From NCBI GenBank assembly GCA_016845175.1, contig JAERTD010000033.1, positions 1 to 64,000 on the forward strand: a stretch of DNA of 64,000 nt. Direction: 5' to 3'. The translations under genes and the position numbers were made by a program. Under the pieces are notes generated by a model. It worked only from the letters and a program-made list of their open reading frames with translations, did no database searches and was not told where the DNA came from. The stretch is from Bacteroidota bacterium (lineage in GTDB: Bacteria; Bacteroidota; Bacteroidia; Bacteroidales; F082). How positions within the stretch are numbered: the stretch's first letter is position 1; every line of letters starts with the position of its first letter. This document shows positions 27,474-35,173 of this stretch, one piece after another.

Positions 27474-28247
27474 TTATCTGAGTACGTTAATTAAATTGAA
27501 CCGCATGCCTGTTATCACTTCCAGCACCTGATAGTTTTTATTGAACTCGGCAATCGACTGCTGATACAATACTGTACCTTTAATTTGGATCTCTTTCAGT
27601 CGTGTATATTCTGCTGTTGAAATCTCTCCATTCAAAAACTCGTTTTGAGCCATTTGCATTTGCATCATGGTAAACGACTCATACTCATTGTATATCCTGA
27701 TCTGAGCCTGAAGGTTCACAAGGTCATTGTATACTACAATAACACGCTCCTGAAGGTACCTTTTATTAATCTCCTTCTGAGCAATGGAAATCTCAACCCA
27801 TTTTTTCTGTTTATTAATTCTGTTTCTTCTGTCTACAATTGCCCCGATTGGAAGACGGATATAAAACATACCTGCAAAAGCGGTTCTCCATGATTCGGTC
27901 AGGTAATATCTGTCCACACGTGTAATTTCATCCCTGTCTCTGTAGGTCCATTGACCTCCAACCGCATCAAGGTTGACACTAAAATACTCCAGCCATTCTC
28001 TTGCAGCCGAAGTTTCCATATAACGGTAATAGTCCACCTTCAGGTCTTCATACAACATACTTGGTGAGTTGTAGGCAGCGGAATCGGTTAATACCCTGAG
28101 AGGAGGAAGGCGTTTGGTAATATCCTGGGTAAGTGGATTAAAATAACGGGTGGTGTCAATCCGAAACGATTGTCCATATATGGTACAGCCCAACAGCAGA
28201 ATAATTGCTGTTATGAAAGTTGTTCTTAGCTTTAATCCAATTGCCAT
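27474..28247 (-). CDS. Half-length TolC-like outer-membrane protein
   Basis: 257 residues. The signal peptide ends either at IYGQ (signal peptidase I) or at LLGC (lipobox); I cannot decide. Residues about 115-255 resemble the second half of a TolC/OEP protein: a strand FYIRLPIGAIVDRR, long helices, and a NGEISTAEYTRLKEIQ turn followed by NYQVLEVITG. A normal TolC is about 450 residues with two such halves. It starts one base before the co-polymerase gene and no Wza gene is present, so it may be the outer-membrane part of the exporter. Confidence 0.7.
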   Translation of the reverse strand: MAIGLKLRTTFITAIILLLGCTIYGQSFRIDTTRYFNPLTQDITKRLPPLRVLTDSAAYNSPSMLYEDLKVDYYRYMETSAAREWLEYFSVNLDAVGGQWTYRDRDEITRVDRYYLTESWRTAFAGMFYIRLPIGAIVDRRNRINKQKKWVEISIAQKEINKRYLQERVIVVYNDLVNLQAQIRIYNEYESFTMMQMQMAQNEFLNGEISTAEYTRLKEIQIKGTVLYQQSIAEFNKNYQVLEVITGMRFNLINVLR

Positions 28248-28275
28248 ATATACTTATTGCTTATCAGTCTTATAT

Positions 28276-28335
28276 ATGCCACTATATATGTGGTATGCAA
28301 ACTACCAAAAAAATACAATCCAGAAATTGTGGCAT
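28276..28335 (-). promoter_or_regulatory. Leader with small terminator-like hairpin and alternative pairing
   Basis: In the minus-strand transcript between the sugar transferase and TolC-like genes, ACAAT/ATTGT (28330-28326 with 28319-28315) forms a short hairpin followed by seven U (28313-28307). AUGCCAC (28335-28329) can pair perfectly with GUGGCAU (28282-28276), which can instead pair locally with AUACCAC (28296-28290). Pairing of the outer two would intrude on the hairpin. An attenuator is possible but unproven. Confidence 0.35.
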
Positions 28336-28370
28336 TAAATACTTATTAAATATTTTTTAACATCTGTATC

Positions 28371-29585
28371 CTAAACATTTTCCTTCTGTAAAAGCGCAGG
28401 GATGGTTCTAAATATAAGTTTGATATCCCCCCAAAAGGAATAAGTTTCAGCATATTGATTATCAAGTCCTTTTCTTTCTTCTTCTGACATTTTTCCACCT
28501 TTACCACGCAACTCAACCTGCCACAATCCGGTTATTCCTGCAGGTCCCATGAAACGGGCACTCCAATCGTCGGATGTTAATAACTCTGCCTCGTATAAAG
28601 GTAGGGGGCGGTTGCCTACGATTGACATATCACCTTTCAGCACATTAATGAGCTGAGGCAATTCGTCAATACTGGTGTTTCTAATGAAATTTCCAACCTT
28701 TGTAACCCTTGGGTCATTGGTGATTTTTATAAAAGTGGATGTGGTTTGTTCTTTTTTCTGCTCCTGATACCAATGTTCACAAATTTCCTGGCCTTCAAGG
28801 TATAGAATAGGGGAGCAGTATTCACCTTCCGGAAGCATGCTACATGTAGGACAATTGGTATCTATTTTTACTTCCTCTTTGGCTTCTTCTTGTTCAGCAT
28901 ATTGGTTCATATGCTTAAGATCTTTCAATTTGGCATCAGCCCCGGTATACATGGATCTGAATTTGAGAAAATTGAAGATCTTATAACCAGTACCTACGCG
29001 CTTGGATTTGTAAATGACCTGACCCTTGGATTCCAGACGGATTATAAGGGCTACCGCTAATAATATGGGTGATAGCATGGTCAGAGCCACCAAGGAGACT
29101 AGTATATCAAAAGCCCTCTTTATCAGTGGAATTTTGTATTCTGTGTAAGCTTGTTTTGATACCGGCTTTTCTGCAAGTTCCTGGTAATACTGTTTCAGAA
29201 AGTTTATTCTGTCATAAATGGCTGTATAGTCGAGAGGGTAAACAAATAAATCACTCACAATCTCCCTGTTTTTAAGGGCAGCCTTAAATATTTTGTCATC
29301 GTTAATCTCGCTGGTAACCAAAAAGGGTGTTTTGGTATACCCTTCCAGTCCTTTAACCATCTTGCCAACCTCAATTCCACTCATACCAGGTAACTGGGCT
29401 TCTGAGATTATGGCATTAAATTCCGGACCCGTTTTAAGAAAATCCATGGCTCGCAGGCAATTCTTAAACTGAGTTAACTCATACTTATCTTCCATGGAAA
29501 GGAAGTTTTGAATGGTTTCCTCGTTGTTTCCGATATATAGAACCTTTAATGCTTCTTTCACGGTTTCAGGATTAGGGGAATGCAA
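28371..29585 (-). CDS. Initiating sugar transferase with N-terminal pseudo-receiver domain
   Basis: 404 residues. Residues about 13-132 have the length and pattern of a response-regulator receiver (AIISEAQLPGMSGIEV, FLVTSEIND), but the phospho-acceptor Asp is Glu62, the acidic pair is Asn20-Asn21 and the Lys of KPF is Tyr116. A transmembrane segment (160-184) leads into a bacterial sugar-transferase domain (KSKRVGTGYKIFNFLKFRSM, NDPRVTKVGNFIRNTSIDEL, NVLKGDMSIVGNRPLP), which moves a sugar-1-phosphate onto undecaprenyl phosphate. Between them an insert holds C245, C248, C257 and C269. It follows a response-regulator gene by 4 bp. The short form (no extra membrane helices) resembles PglC/WcaJ-C enzymes. 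Confidence 0.9.
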   Translation of the reverse strand: MHSPNPETVKEALKVLYIGNNEETIQNFLSMEDKYELTQFKNCLRAMDFLKTGPEFNAIISEAQLPGMSGIEVGKMVKGLEGYTKTPFLVTSEINDDKIFKAALKNREIVSDLFVYPLDYTAIYDRINFLKQYYQELAEKPVSKQAYTEYKIPLIKRAFDILVSLVALTMLSPILLAVALIIRLESKGQVIYKSKRVGTGYKIFNFLKFRSMYTGADAKLKDLKHMNQYAEQEEAKEEVKIDTNCPTCSMLPEGEYCSPILYLEGQEICEHWYQEQKKEQTTSTFIKITNDPRVTKVGNFIRNTSIDELPQLINVLKGDMSIVGNRPLPLYEAELLTSDDWSARFMGPAGITGLWQVELRGKGGKMSEEERKGLDNQYAETYSFWGDIKLIFRTIPALLQKENV

Positions 29586-29589
29586 AAGA

Positions 29590-29967
29590 TTAGATGCCTC
29601 TTCGAATGATCAGGTTTTCAATCCTAATAGAAAGCTCTTCCGGGTTGAAAGGTTTTACGATATAATCATCAGCTCCAAGCTTTAGACATTTTACGCGCTC
29701 ATTGGAACTTTCTATACCTGAAAGCATGATCAGTGGGATATGCTTAAAAAATCCACTGGCCCGAACGTTTTTGATGAAATCATACCCGTCCAGATTTGGC
29801 ATCTGAATATCTGCAACGATTAAGTCAGGCATATTACCCTCCTCTAGGTATTTAATACCTTCCAATCCGTCATTCCTGGTAACAACCGTAAATGTTTTAC
29901 TTAAAAAATTTTCAAGCAGCATCCGGATGCTGATTTCGTCATCAATGATGAGTATAGTTTTTTTCAT
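29590..29967 (-). CDS. Single-domain response regulator (CheY-like)
   Basis: 125 residues, a complete receiver: acidic pair in LIIDDEIS, phospho-acceptor Asp in LIVADIQMPNLDGYDF, Ser in IMLSGIE, Lys in IVKPFNPEEL. No output domain. It lies between a hybrid kinase and the pseudo-receiver sugar transferase, 4 bp from the latter, and is thus a candidate for carrying the phosphorelay signal by direct protein contact. Confidence 0.93.
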   Translation of the reverse strand: MKKTILIIDDEISIRMLLENFLSKTFTVVTRNDGLEGIKYLEEGNMPDLIVADIQMPNLDGYDFIKNVRASGFFKHIPLIMLSGIESSNERVKCLKLGADDYIVKPFNPEELSIRIENLIIRRGI

Positions 29968-30014
29968 ACTATTGAATTTTCAATTCTTTTGTGTCTAAGG
30001 GGTCGCAATGGTAA

Positions 30015-30022
30015 CAAAAATA
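30015..30022 (-). promoter_or_regulatory. Predicted -7 element for the polysaccharide operon
   Basis: TATTTTTG (30022-30015 on the minus strand) fits TAnnTTTG and would start transcription about 40 nt before the response regulator gene, the first gene of the long operon. No good -33 TTG is seen. The rest of the 239-bp spacer shows only a small AT-rich palindrome (29971-29984). Confidence 0.4.
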
Positions 30023-30206
30023 GGGATTTTATTGGCAGTATCGATTGGTTCATCTAAAGTTTTCTACATATAAAGGTTAATAAGTCACGACTTGATTCAT
30101 AAATAGTTTATCAACTGATAACGCTTTCATCATTTTGCCCCTCAAAACGCTATAGGTTCGTTGTCAGATAATCACCTTTTAAGTTAGTATTAGTTTGCAT
30201 TATTCA

Positions 30207-31556
30207 TCAGGCCCTGGCTTTAATACTACCTAATATCAACGGCAGTTTGCTTACATTAAAGGGTTTACTGATATAGTCATCCATTCCGGCATCCAGACAA
30301 CGCTCCCGGTCTTCCTTGTGGGTGTTAGCTGTGAGCGCAATAATTTTAACGGGGTTTTCTGCAGAGGTTTCATTCTCAATCTTTCGAATGGTTTTGGCGG
30401 CTTCAATTCCATCCATCACTGGCATTTGAACATCCATCAGGATTAGATGAAACTCTTCCTCCTTAAATTTCTCGACAGCTTCAACACCGTTACAAGCCAC
30501 ACTCATTTGGTAACCTTCATTTTTAAGCAGGCTCATGGTGATTTTCTGGTTGATGTGATTGTCTTCAACCAATAAAATGTTGCTGGTTTCGGAAGCTGGT
30601 GATGAAACCAGTTTGGGAGTAATTCCTGCCTTAAAACTTATGGCGACTGTAAATGAAGTACCCTTATTCACGATACTCTTCATGCTGATATCACCACCCA
30701 TAAGTTGGCATAATTGTCGGGTAACAGCCAAACCAAGACCACTGCCACCCGTTCGCCGGGTCAGGCTATCATCTTCCATTGAAAAGGCTTTCCATATATT
30801 ATCCTGATGCTCTACAGGAATACCAATCCCAGTATCATGGATAACAAATTCTATCTGATGCCTATTTCTACTATTCTCTATTTGCCTGATTTCAAAGCTA
30901 ATGCTTCCCTCTTGAGTGAATTTTACAGCATTGTCAACAATATTGAATAAAATTTGCTTTAAACGCAGCGAGTCGCCGGTGACGTATTCAGGAAGTGCAG
31001 GATCGAGGTTGAGCTTAAAAACCAGCTGCTTATCGTCCATTAATTTCCTGAAATGGTCTACCACCTCATAAACTTCAGATCTTAAGTTGAAATTCAGATG
31101 ATCAAGCACCAATTCGCCCATTTCAAGTTTGTTGAAATCGAGGAGGTCGTTGGTGAGCCTTTGAAGGGATTCACTTGACTTTTTAATATTTCCCACCACC
31201 TCGAGTATTTCCGAATCATCGGTCATCGCTTTCAGCAGATGTGTGGCTCCGATAATGGTATTGAGAGGGGTTTTAATTTCATGGCTCATATTGGCCAGGA
31301 AATTATTTCTCAAGCCCTTGGATTGCTTAGCAATTGTTGTCATTTTCCTGAGTCTGTTAGCTAGTTGGCTGCTGCGTTTTATCTGCTTTTCACTTTCGTT
31401 TTGGTAGCTCCGTAAATCTATGTTTACCTTGTTAATTCTGTAAATCCATAGCAATAAAAAAACTGTAGTTGCAAACCAGCCAATGATAAGTAGCTGGCCA
31501 ACAAAAACAGGGGATTCCTGCAGATTTATAAAGAGTATCAACTTTTGAGTCAACAT
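30207..31556 (-). CDS. Hybrid sensor histidine kinase without periplasmic sensor domain
   Basis: 449 residues. One transmembrane segment (about 18-38), a short coiled coil, HisKA with NMSHEIKTPLNT, an HATPase domain (DTGIGIPVEH, GGSGLGLAVTRQL) and a C-terminal receiver (LLVEDNHIN, LILMDVQMPVMDG, SKPFNVS). No extracellular domain is visible, so the signal must be membrane-borne, cytoplasmic or delivered by another protein. Located directly upstream of the response regulator and the pseudo-receiver sugar transferase. Confidence 0.93.
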   Translation of the reverse strand: MLTQKLILFINLQESPVFVGQLLIIGWFATTVFLLLWIYRINKVNIDLRSYQNESEKQIKRSSQLANRLRKMTTIAKQSKGLRNNFLANMSHEIKTPLNTIIGATHLLKAMTDDSEILEVVGNIKKSSESLQRLTNDLLDFNKLEMGELVLDHLNFNLRSEVYEVVDHFRKLMDDKQLVFKLNLDPALPEYVTGDSLRLKQILFNIVDNAVKFTQEGSISFEIRQIENSRNRHQIEFVIHDTGIGIPVEHQDNIWKAFSMEDDSLTRRTGGSGLGLAVTRQLCQLMGGDISMKSIVNKGTSFTVAISFKAGITPKLVSSPASETSNILLVEDNHINQKITMSLLKNEGYQMSVACNGVEAVEKFKEEEFHLILMDVQMPVMDGIEAAKTIRKIENETSAENPVKIIALTANTHKEDRERCLDAGMDDYISKPFNVSKLPLILGSIKARA

Positions 31557-31753
31557 ATGGAAGCCAACTGCCCAATTATTAGGCCAAATAATGACATGTT
31601 TGTAAATCCCACATAATCAGATAAGTGTGTGTCTAGTGTTACTTATATACTTTCCCATAATTGGAAATGTGTTGACAAACAAGTACAAATGAATGGAATA
31701 ATACTAGGTTCGTAGAGAAAATAAAGCTCTGGCGAGTCGACTCTTGATATGAT

Positions 31754-32791
31754 TTATTTTGAGGCCTTGTTAAAGTGTTTTCTCAGTGCCTTTTGTATCT
31801 GTGGGTTGAGGTCTATTGGAATGTCATGTCCCATGTGTTCAAGCCACAGACTGTCCGAATCAGGGATGAGTGAGGCACATCGTTGTCCATGTACAAATGG
31901 AATAAGTGGATCATCATAACCATGGATAATGAGGCTAGGTGTAGTGAGTTTAGTCAAATATCTATAGCGTGAGCCTGAGGCTGAAGTAGCCGCCAGATGC
32001 TGAGGAGACACCTTGGGATTATAACCCTTTCTTTCCCTAAGATTAAACAAAACAGTTTCAGCGAGGGCTTTCGTGTTTAAGTGATAAGCAAATCCTGCAT
32101 TGAGAACAAGTCTGGTAGCCAGGTGCATTTTTATGGTATTGGCTTCAGTGGTGATCAATTGATACTTCACCGAAAGCAAAACCAACTGGCTTATGGTATT
32201 CATATTGATGGAGGGTAATTCGGGGTCTTCTATGAAGCCGGATGACATCATGGAGCACAGGCTCAAGGTACGTTCCGGATGGTTGATTGCAAACTGTTGC
32301 GCAACCATACCACCCAGAGAAATTCCCAATATATGGGCTTTCTCAATGGAAAGATCATCCAGGATAACAAGGCCATCTTCGGCCATATCATCCAGAGTGT
32401 AGGCCGTTTTGGGGCTCCAGTCTTCCATCCAATCAGATAGACCACAGCCACGATAATCAGATCTGATCACCTGATACCCAGCCTTAAGCAGACTGTCAGT
32501 GAAGTATCTTGGCCAGCCCATGGCATCATTGGCTATGCCCATAAACAATAAAACGCTGCCTTTACAACTGTCTTTGGGGTAGATACTTTCATACCAGATC
32601 TTGATATCACCGTTCCAAACAGTAGCTGTATCACCTGTTAGTTGATCGGGTAATTCAGATTGGACAACCTGCTCAATAATCTCGTTGGTTCCGTCGGGCA
32701 ATTCCGGCCCAAAGCTGTATAGAAAAACAGCCAGACCAATTACCATAATGGTAATAATCCCAATCAATATAAGCAGAACCTTTTTAAGCAT
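31754..32791 (-). CDS. Alpha/beta hydrolase, membrane-anchored
   Basis: 345 residues. An N-terminal hydrophobic helix (about 4-26) acts as an anchor or signal. The hydrolase core follows: oxyanion region LFMGIANDAMGW, SDYRGCGLSD, nucleophile Ser in GISLGGMVAQQ, Asp in HGYDDPLIPF, His in EHMGHDIP, a complete triad. Substrate unknown. It starts one base after the peroxidase stop and is probably cotranscribed with it. Confidence 0.9.
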   Translation of the reverse strand: MLKKVLLILIGIITIMVIGLAVFLYSFGPELPDGTNEIIEQVVQSELPDQLTGDTATVWNGDIKIWYESIYPKDSCKGSVLLFMGIANDAMGWPRYFTDSLLKAGYQVIRSDYRGCGLSDWMEDWSPKTAYTLDDMAEDGLVILDDLSIEKAHILGISLGGMVAQQFAINHPERTLSLCSMMSSGFIEDPELPSINMNTISQLVLLSVKYQLITTEANTIKMHLATRLVLNAGFAYHLNTKALAETVLFNLRERKGYNPKVSPQHLAATSASGSRYRYLTKLTTPSLIIHGYDDPLIPFVHGQRCASLIPDSDSLWLEHMGHDIPIDLNPQIQKALRKHFNKASK

Positions 32792-32792
32792 C

Positions 32793-33338
32793 TTACTTGC
32801 TTTCTCCCTCGATCCAGGTCACAATTTTATCGTTCATGGGTTTTACCATGGGATTAATTACGTGCTCCAACTCACCCTTCTCGTTAATGAGGTATTTCTG
32901 AAAATTCCATTTAACACTGGAATTTTTAACCCCATTCTTTTCCTTTTGCGTAAGCCATTGGTATACAGGGTGCATCTCATCACCTTTAACCGAAATCTTC
33001 GACATCATTGGGAAACTTACCCCATATTCCAGACTGCAAAAACTTTTGATTTCCTCATTGCTACCTGGCTCCTGCTTTTTAAAATTATTGGCAGGGAATC
33101 CAATGATGATGAAGTTCTGGTCTGCAAAGGTTTCGTATAGTTTTTGTAAATCTTCATATTGCGGGGTCAGACCACATTTGGAGGCTACATTCACGAGCAT
33201 TACTTTTTTTCCTTCAAGCTGGCTAAAGGCAAAACTGTTTCCATCAATATCCTCGACGGTGAAATCATAAAAGGCGGATTGTCCCATAAGTAAAACAGGA
33301 AAGAGTAACAGTAAGGATAGTATTTTCAGAGTTTTCAT
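32793..33338 (-). CDS. Exported glutathione peroxidase-like thiol peroxidase
   Basis: 181 residues from ATG 33338. A longer reading from 33434 would place 32 odd residues before a clear signal peptide, MKTLKILSLLLLFPVLLMGQ. The GPx fold shows the peroxidatic Cys in VASKCGLTPQYEDL, the Gln/Asn region PANNFKKQEPGS and the Trp in KWNFQKYLI. Most bacterial members use thioredoxin-type reductants. It probably reduces peroxides in the periplasm. Confidence 0.92.
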   Translation of the reverse strand: MKTLKILSLLLLFPVLLMGQSAFYDFTVEDIDGNSFAFSQLEGKKVMLVNVASKCGLTPQYEDLQKLYETFADQNFIIIGFPANNFKKQEPGSNEEIKSFCSLEYGVSFPMMSKISVKGDEMHPVYQWLTQKEKNGVKNSSVKWNFQKYLINEKGELEHVINPMVKPMNDKIVTWIEGESK

Positions 33339-33354
33339 AAGATTGTGTTTGCTA

Positions 33355-33362
33355 CAAAGATA
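33355..33362 (-). promoter_or_regulatory. Predicted -7 element for the peroxidase/hydrolase operon
   Basis: TATCTTTG on the minus strand (33362-33355), a full TAnnTTTG match, about 17 nt before ATG 33338. The shortness of the leader supports the shorter start chosen for the peroxidase. Confidence 0.45.
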
Positions 33363-33459
33363 CCATTTCCCAGACAGTAGGCTGGGATTTACTGATGATA
33401 GTCGACGATTCTGTGAATGATGCCAACACCTCAACCCAAATGGTTTTGAAAGGGAAATG

Positions 33460-34269
33460 TTAATAATTCAAGTGCCTGATATCATGGCTTATACGTATCT
33501 TCTCGATGATTGACTCTTTCGAGCTTTCATTGGTGAGTACCAATTGCTTGATTAAGTCATCCAGACCAGCAGCTATGGTTTTCTGATGATAGGTAGTCAC
33601 AGAACCAATCAATACATGCAAATCGTGCCAATCGCCAATTAATTGCTCGATTTCCTTGAGTTTCAGTTCCTTTTGTTGAATGGCAGCATCTGTTATCAGG
33701 CTGTTTATGATTTTGTACACCTCGACCACTGCTTTCAAATGAAATCTGATTTTGTGAAGTTTTTTATCATCAATTTCCTCAAGTAAACAATCAATTTTTG
33801 TGGACTTTTCGTCGATAAAATGACGTATGTTGCTTAGGATAGCTGTCTGGTCAAGATTTACTAGCTTGTTGCTTAGCTTTTCATTGAGCCTGTGAAATTT
33901 ATCAAGCTTAAACAGACCAAGCTCATCCCGTAGCTGCTTTGCAGCCTGGTCCTCAACTCCTGAAAGATATGATGAATACATTTTAGCTGATTCATCGGAT
34001 TGCTTCTCGATCAAGGCTTGGTTGATATGGCATTCTCTGAGAACTCCAGCAGTGGCAAATAACTTCTTAAAGAGCCTGAAATGTTTCTTTTTTTTGAAAC
34101 TTTCTTCTCCAGCCTGCTCCATCAGCAGCAATAGGGATCGCATACGCTTGATTTGTACCCTAACCTGGTGGGTGTCATATTCCGTTATCAAGTGTTGAAG
34201 GGCTTGAAAATGGAACAAAAATCCTTGTGCCCGAAGCTGATACTGTGCTTGTAAAGGTGAGGTGGACAT
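33460..34269 (-). CDS. CHAD domain protein
   Basis: 269 residues, entirely helical in appearance. The conserved-histidine pattern is visible at HQVRVQIKRMRSLL (about 34-47), RLFKKLFATAGVLRECHIN (about 65-83), HKIRFHLKAVVEVYK (about 170) and DWHDLHVLIGSV near the C-terminus. CHAD domains bind polyphosphate through their basic and His residues. No CYTH domain is attached and no polyphosphate kinase gene is nearby. Confidence 0.85.
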   Translation of the reverse strand: MSTSPLQAQYQLRAQGFLFHFQALQHLITEYDTHQVRVQIKRMRSLLLLMEQAGEESFKKKKHFRLFKKLFATAGVLRECHINQALIEKQSDESAKMYSSYLSGVEDQAAKQLRDELGLFKLDKFHRLNEKLSNKLVNLDQTAILSNIRHFIDEKSTKIDCLLEEIDDKKLHKIRFHLKAVVEVYKIINSLITDAAIQQKELKLKEIEQLIGDWHDLHVLIGSVTTYHQKTIAAGLDDLIKQLVLTNESSKESIIEKIRISHDIRHLNY

Positions 34270-34361
34270 AAGGCAAGGAAAGTCTTATAGTGTTTGTGAT
34301 CCTTTGATGACTTGTTCAAATAATTCTACTTACATAAAACCGAATGAAAACTGTAGTCTTC

Positions 34362-34772
34362 TTATTTCTTGCTCATGGGTTGAAGCTGTCGAATAAGACG
34401 CTTCAGGCTGTTCTCAACCTTTAATGCCATGCAACCCAGGTCATCATTTTCAACGGCCATCATGGAAGCGAAAGGATCCACCGCAGCCACCTCAATATCT
34501 TTGTTGTCTAGTTGTTGAACTATCACATTACAGGGCAGGAATACACCTACCTTATCTTCCTTTGTCAGTGCATTATGAGCAAATTCCGGATTACAGGCAC
34601 CCAATATCATGTATGGTCTGAAATCCACATCTATTTTCTTTTTAAAGGTAGCTTTTACATCTATCTCTGTGATGATGCCAAAGCCTTCTTTTTCAAGTCC
34701 TTCAGTAACGAGATCGATGGCGTCTTCAAAACTGATGTCCTTGAGAATCGTATCAAAATAGTACTTCTTCAT
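34362..34772 (-). CDS. DUF302 family protein
   Basis: 136 residues. SFEDAIDLVTEGLEKEGFGIITEID at the start and the YMILGACNPEFAHNAL and VFLPCNVIVQQ strands are diagnostic of DUF302, a small alpha/beta fold of unknown role. Cysteines in GACNP and LPCNV are conserved in this family. Appears to be a single-gene unit with its own promoter. Confidence 0.88.
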   Translation of the reverse strand: MKKYYFDTILKDISFEDAIDLVTEGLEKEGFGIITEIDVKATFKKKIDVDFRPYMILGACNPEFAHNALTKEDKVGVFLPCNVIVQQLDNKDIEVAAVDPFASMMAVENDDLGCMALKVENSLKRLIRQLQPMSKK

Positions 34773-34802
34773 TAATGATTAATTTGGGTTCTGATGAATG
34801 CA

Positions 34803-34810
34803 CAAATATA
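34803..34810 (-). promoter_or_regulatory. Predicted -7 element for the DUF302 gene
   Basis: TATATTTG on the minus strand (34810-34803), 30 nt upstream of ATG 34772. Confidence 0.4.
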
Positions 34811-34822
34811 GGTTAATTCAAG

Positions 34823-35170
34823 CTATTTTTTCTTTTTCTTACTCGACTTAGCCTTAGGGTTATAGTTAAGAGCCAGTTGAATCCAATAGGCCAGGTTCTC
34901 TTCCATATCTATACCTTCAGGCTCTATAAATACGAAGCCTTTCATGGGTTTATTGGTGAAATCCATGGGTTTACAAGCTTTTTTCAAAAGTGATTGCTCA
35001 TATATCTCAGGATCAATGCGTGCCATTAAGTTGTTTTTAACGATTCCCACACACATTTTGTCATCCACCATAAAAGTGAGACCTCCCATCATTTTTTTCT
35101 CAATAAAGTTCACTCTTTTGTCCTTGAGTATACTTTTCATTCTTTCTGCCAAATATTCGTCGTATGCCAT
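34823..35170 (-). CDS. TfoX/Sxy N-terminal domain protein
   Basis: 115 residues. The TfoX-N domain is recognisable from MAYDEYLAERMKSIL, the KKMMGGLTFMVDDKMCVGIV strand pair and the C-terminal WIQLALNYN helix. The tail is Lys-rich. Stand-alone TfoX-N proteins are widespread and mostly of unknown function; there is no TfoX-C domain, so a competence role is not implied. Follows the next upstream gene by 3 bp. Confidence 0.85.
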   Translation of the reverse strand: MAYDEYLAERMKSILKDKRVNFIEKKMMGGLTFMVDDKMCVGIVKNNLMARIDPEIYEQSLLKKACKPMDFTNKPMKGFVFIEPEGIDMEENLAYWIQLALNYNPKAKSSKKKKK

Positions 35171-35173
35171 AGA

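Noticed and set aside
24551-29585. UpxY/UpxZ-type capsule antitermination as in Bacteroides
   Set aside because: No NusG-like UpxY or UpxZ gene is present and the promoter region shows no invertible repeats.
34823-35170. Competence regulator
   Set aside because: Only the TfoX N-terminal domain is present; such stand-alone proteins are not linked to competence by sequence.
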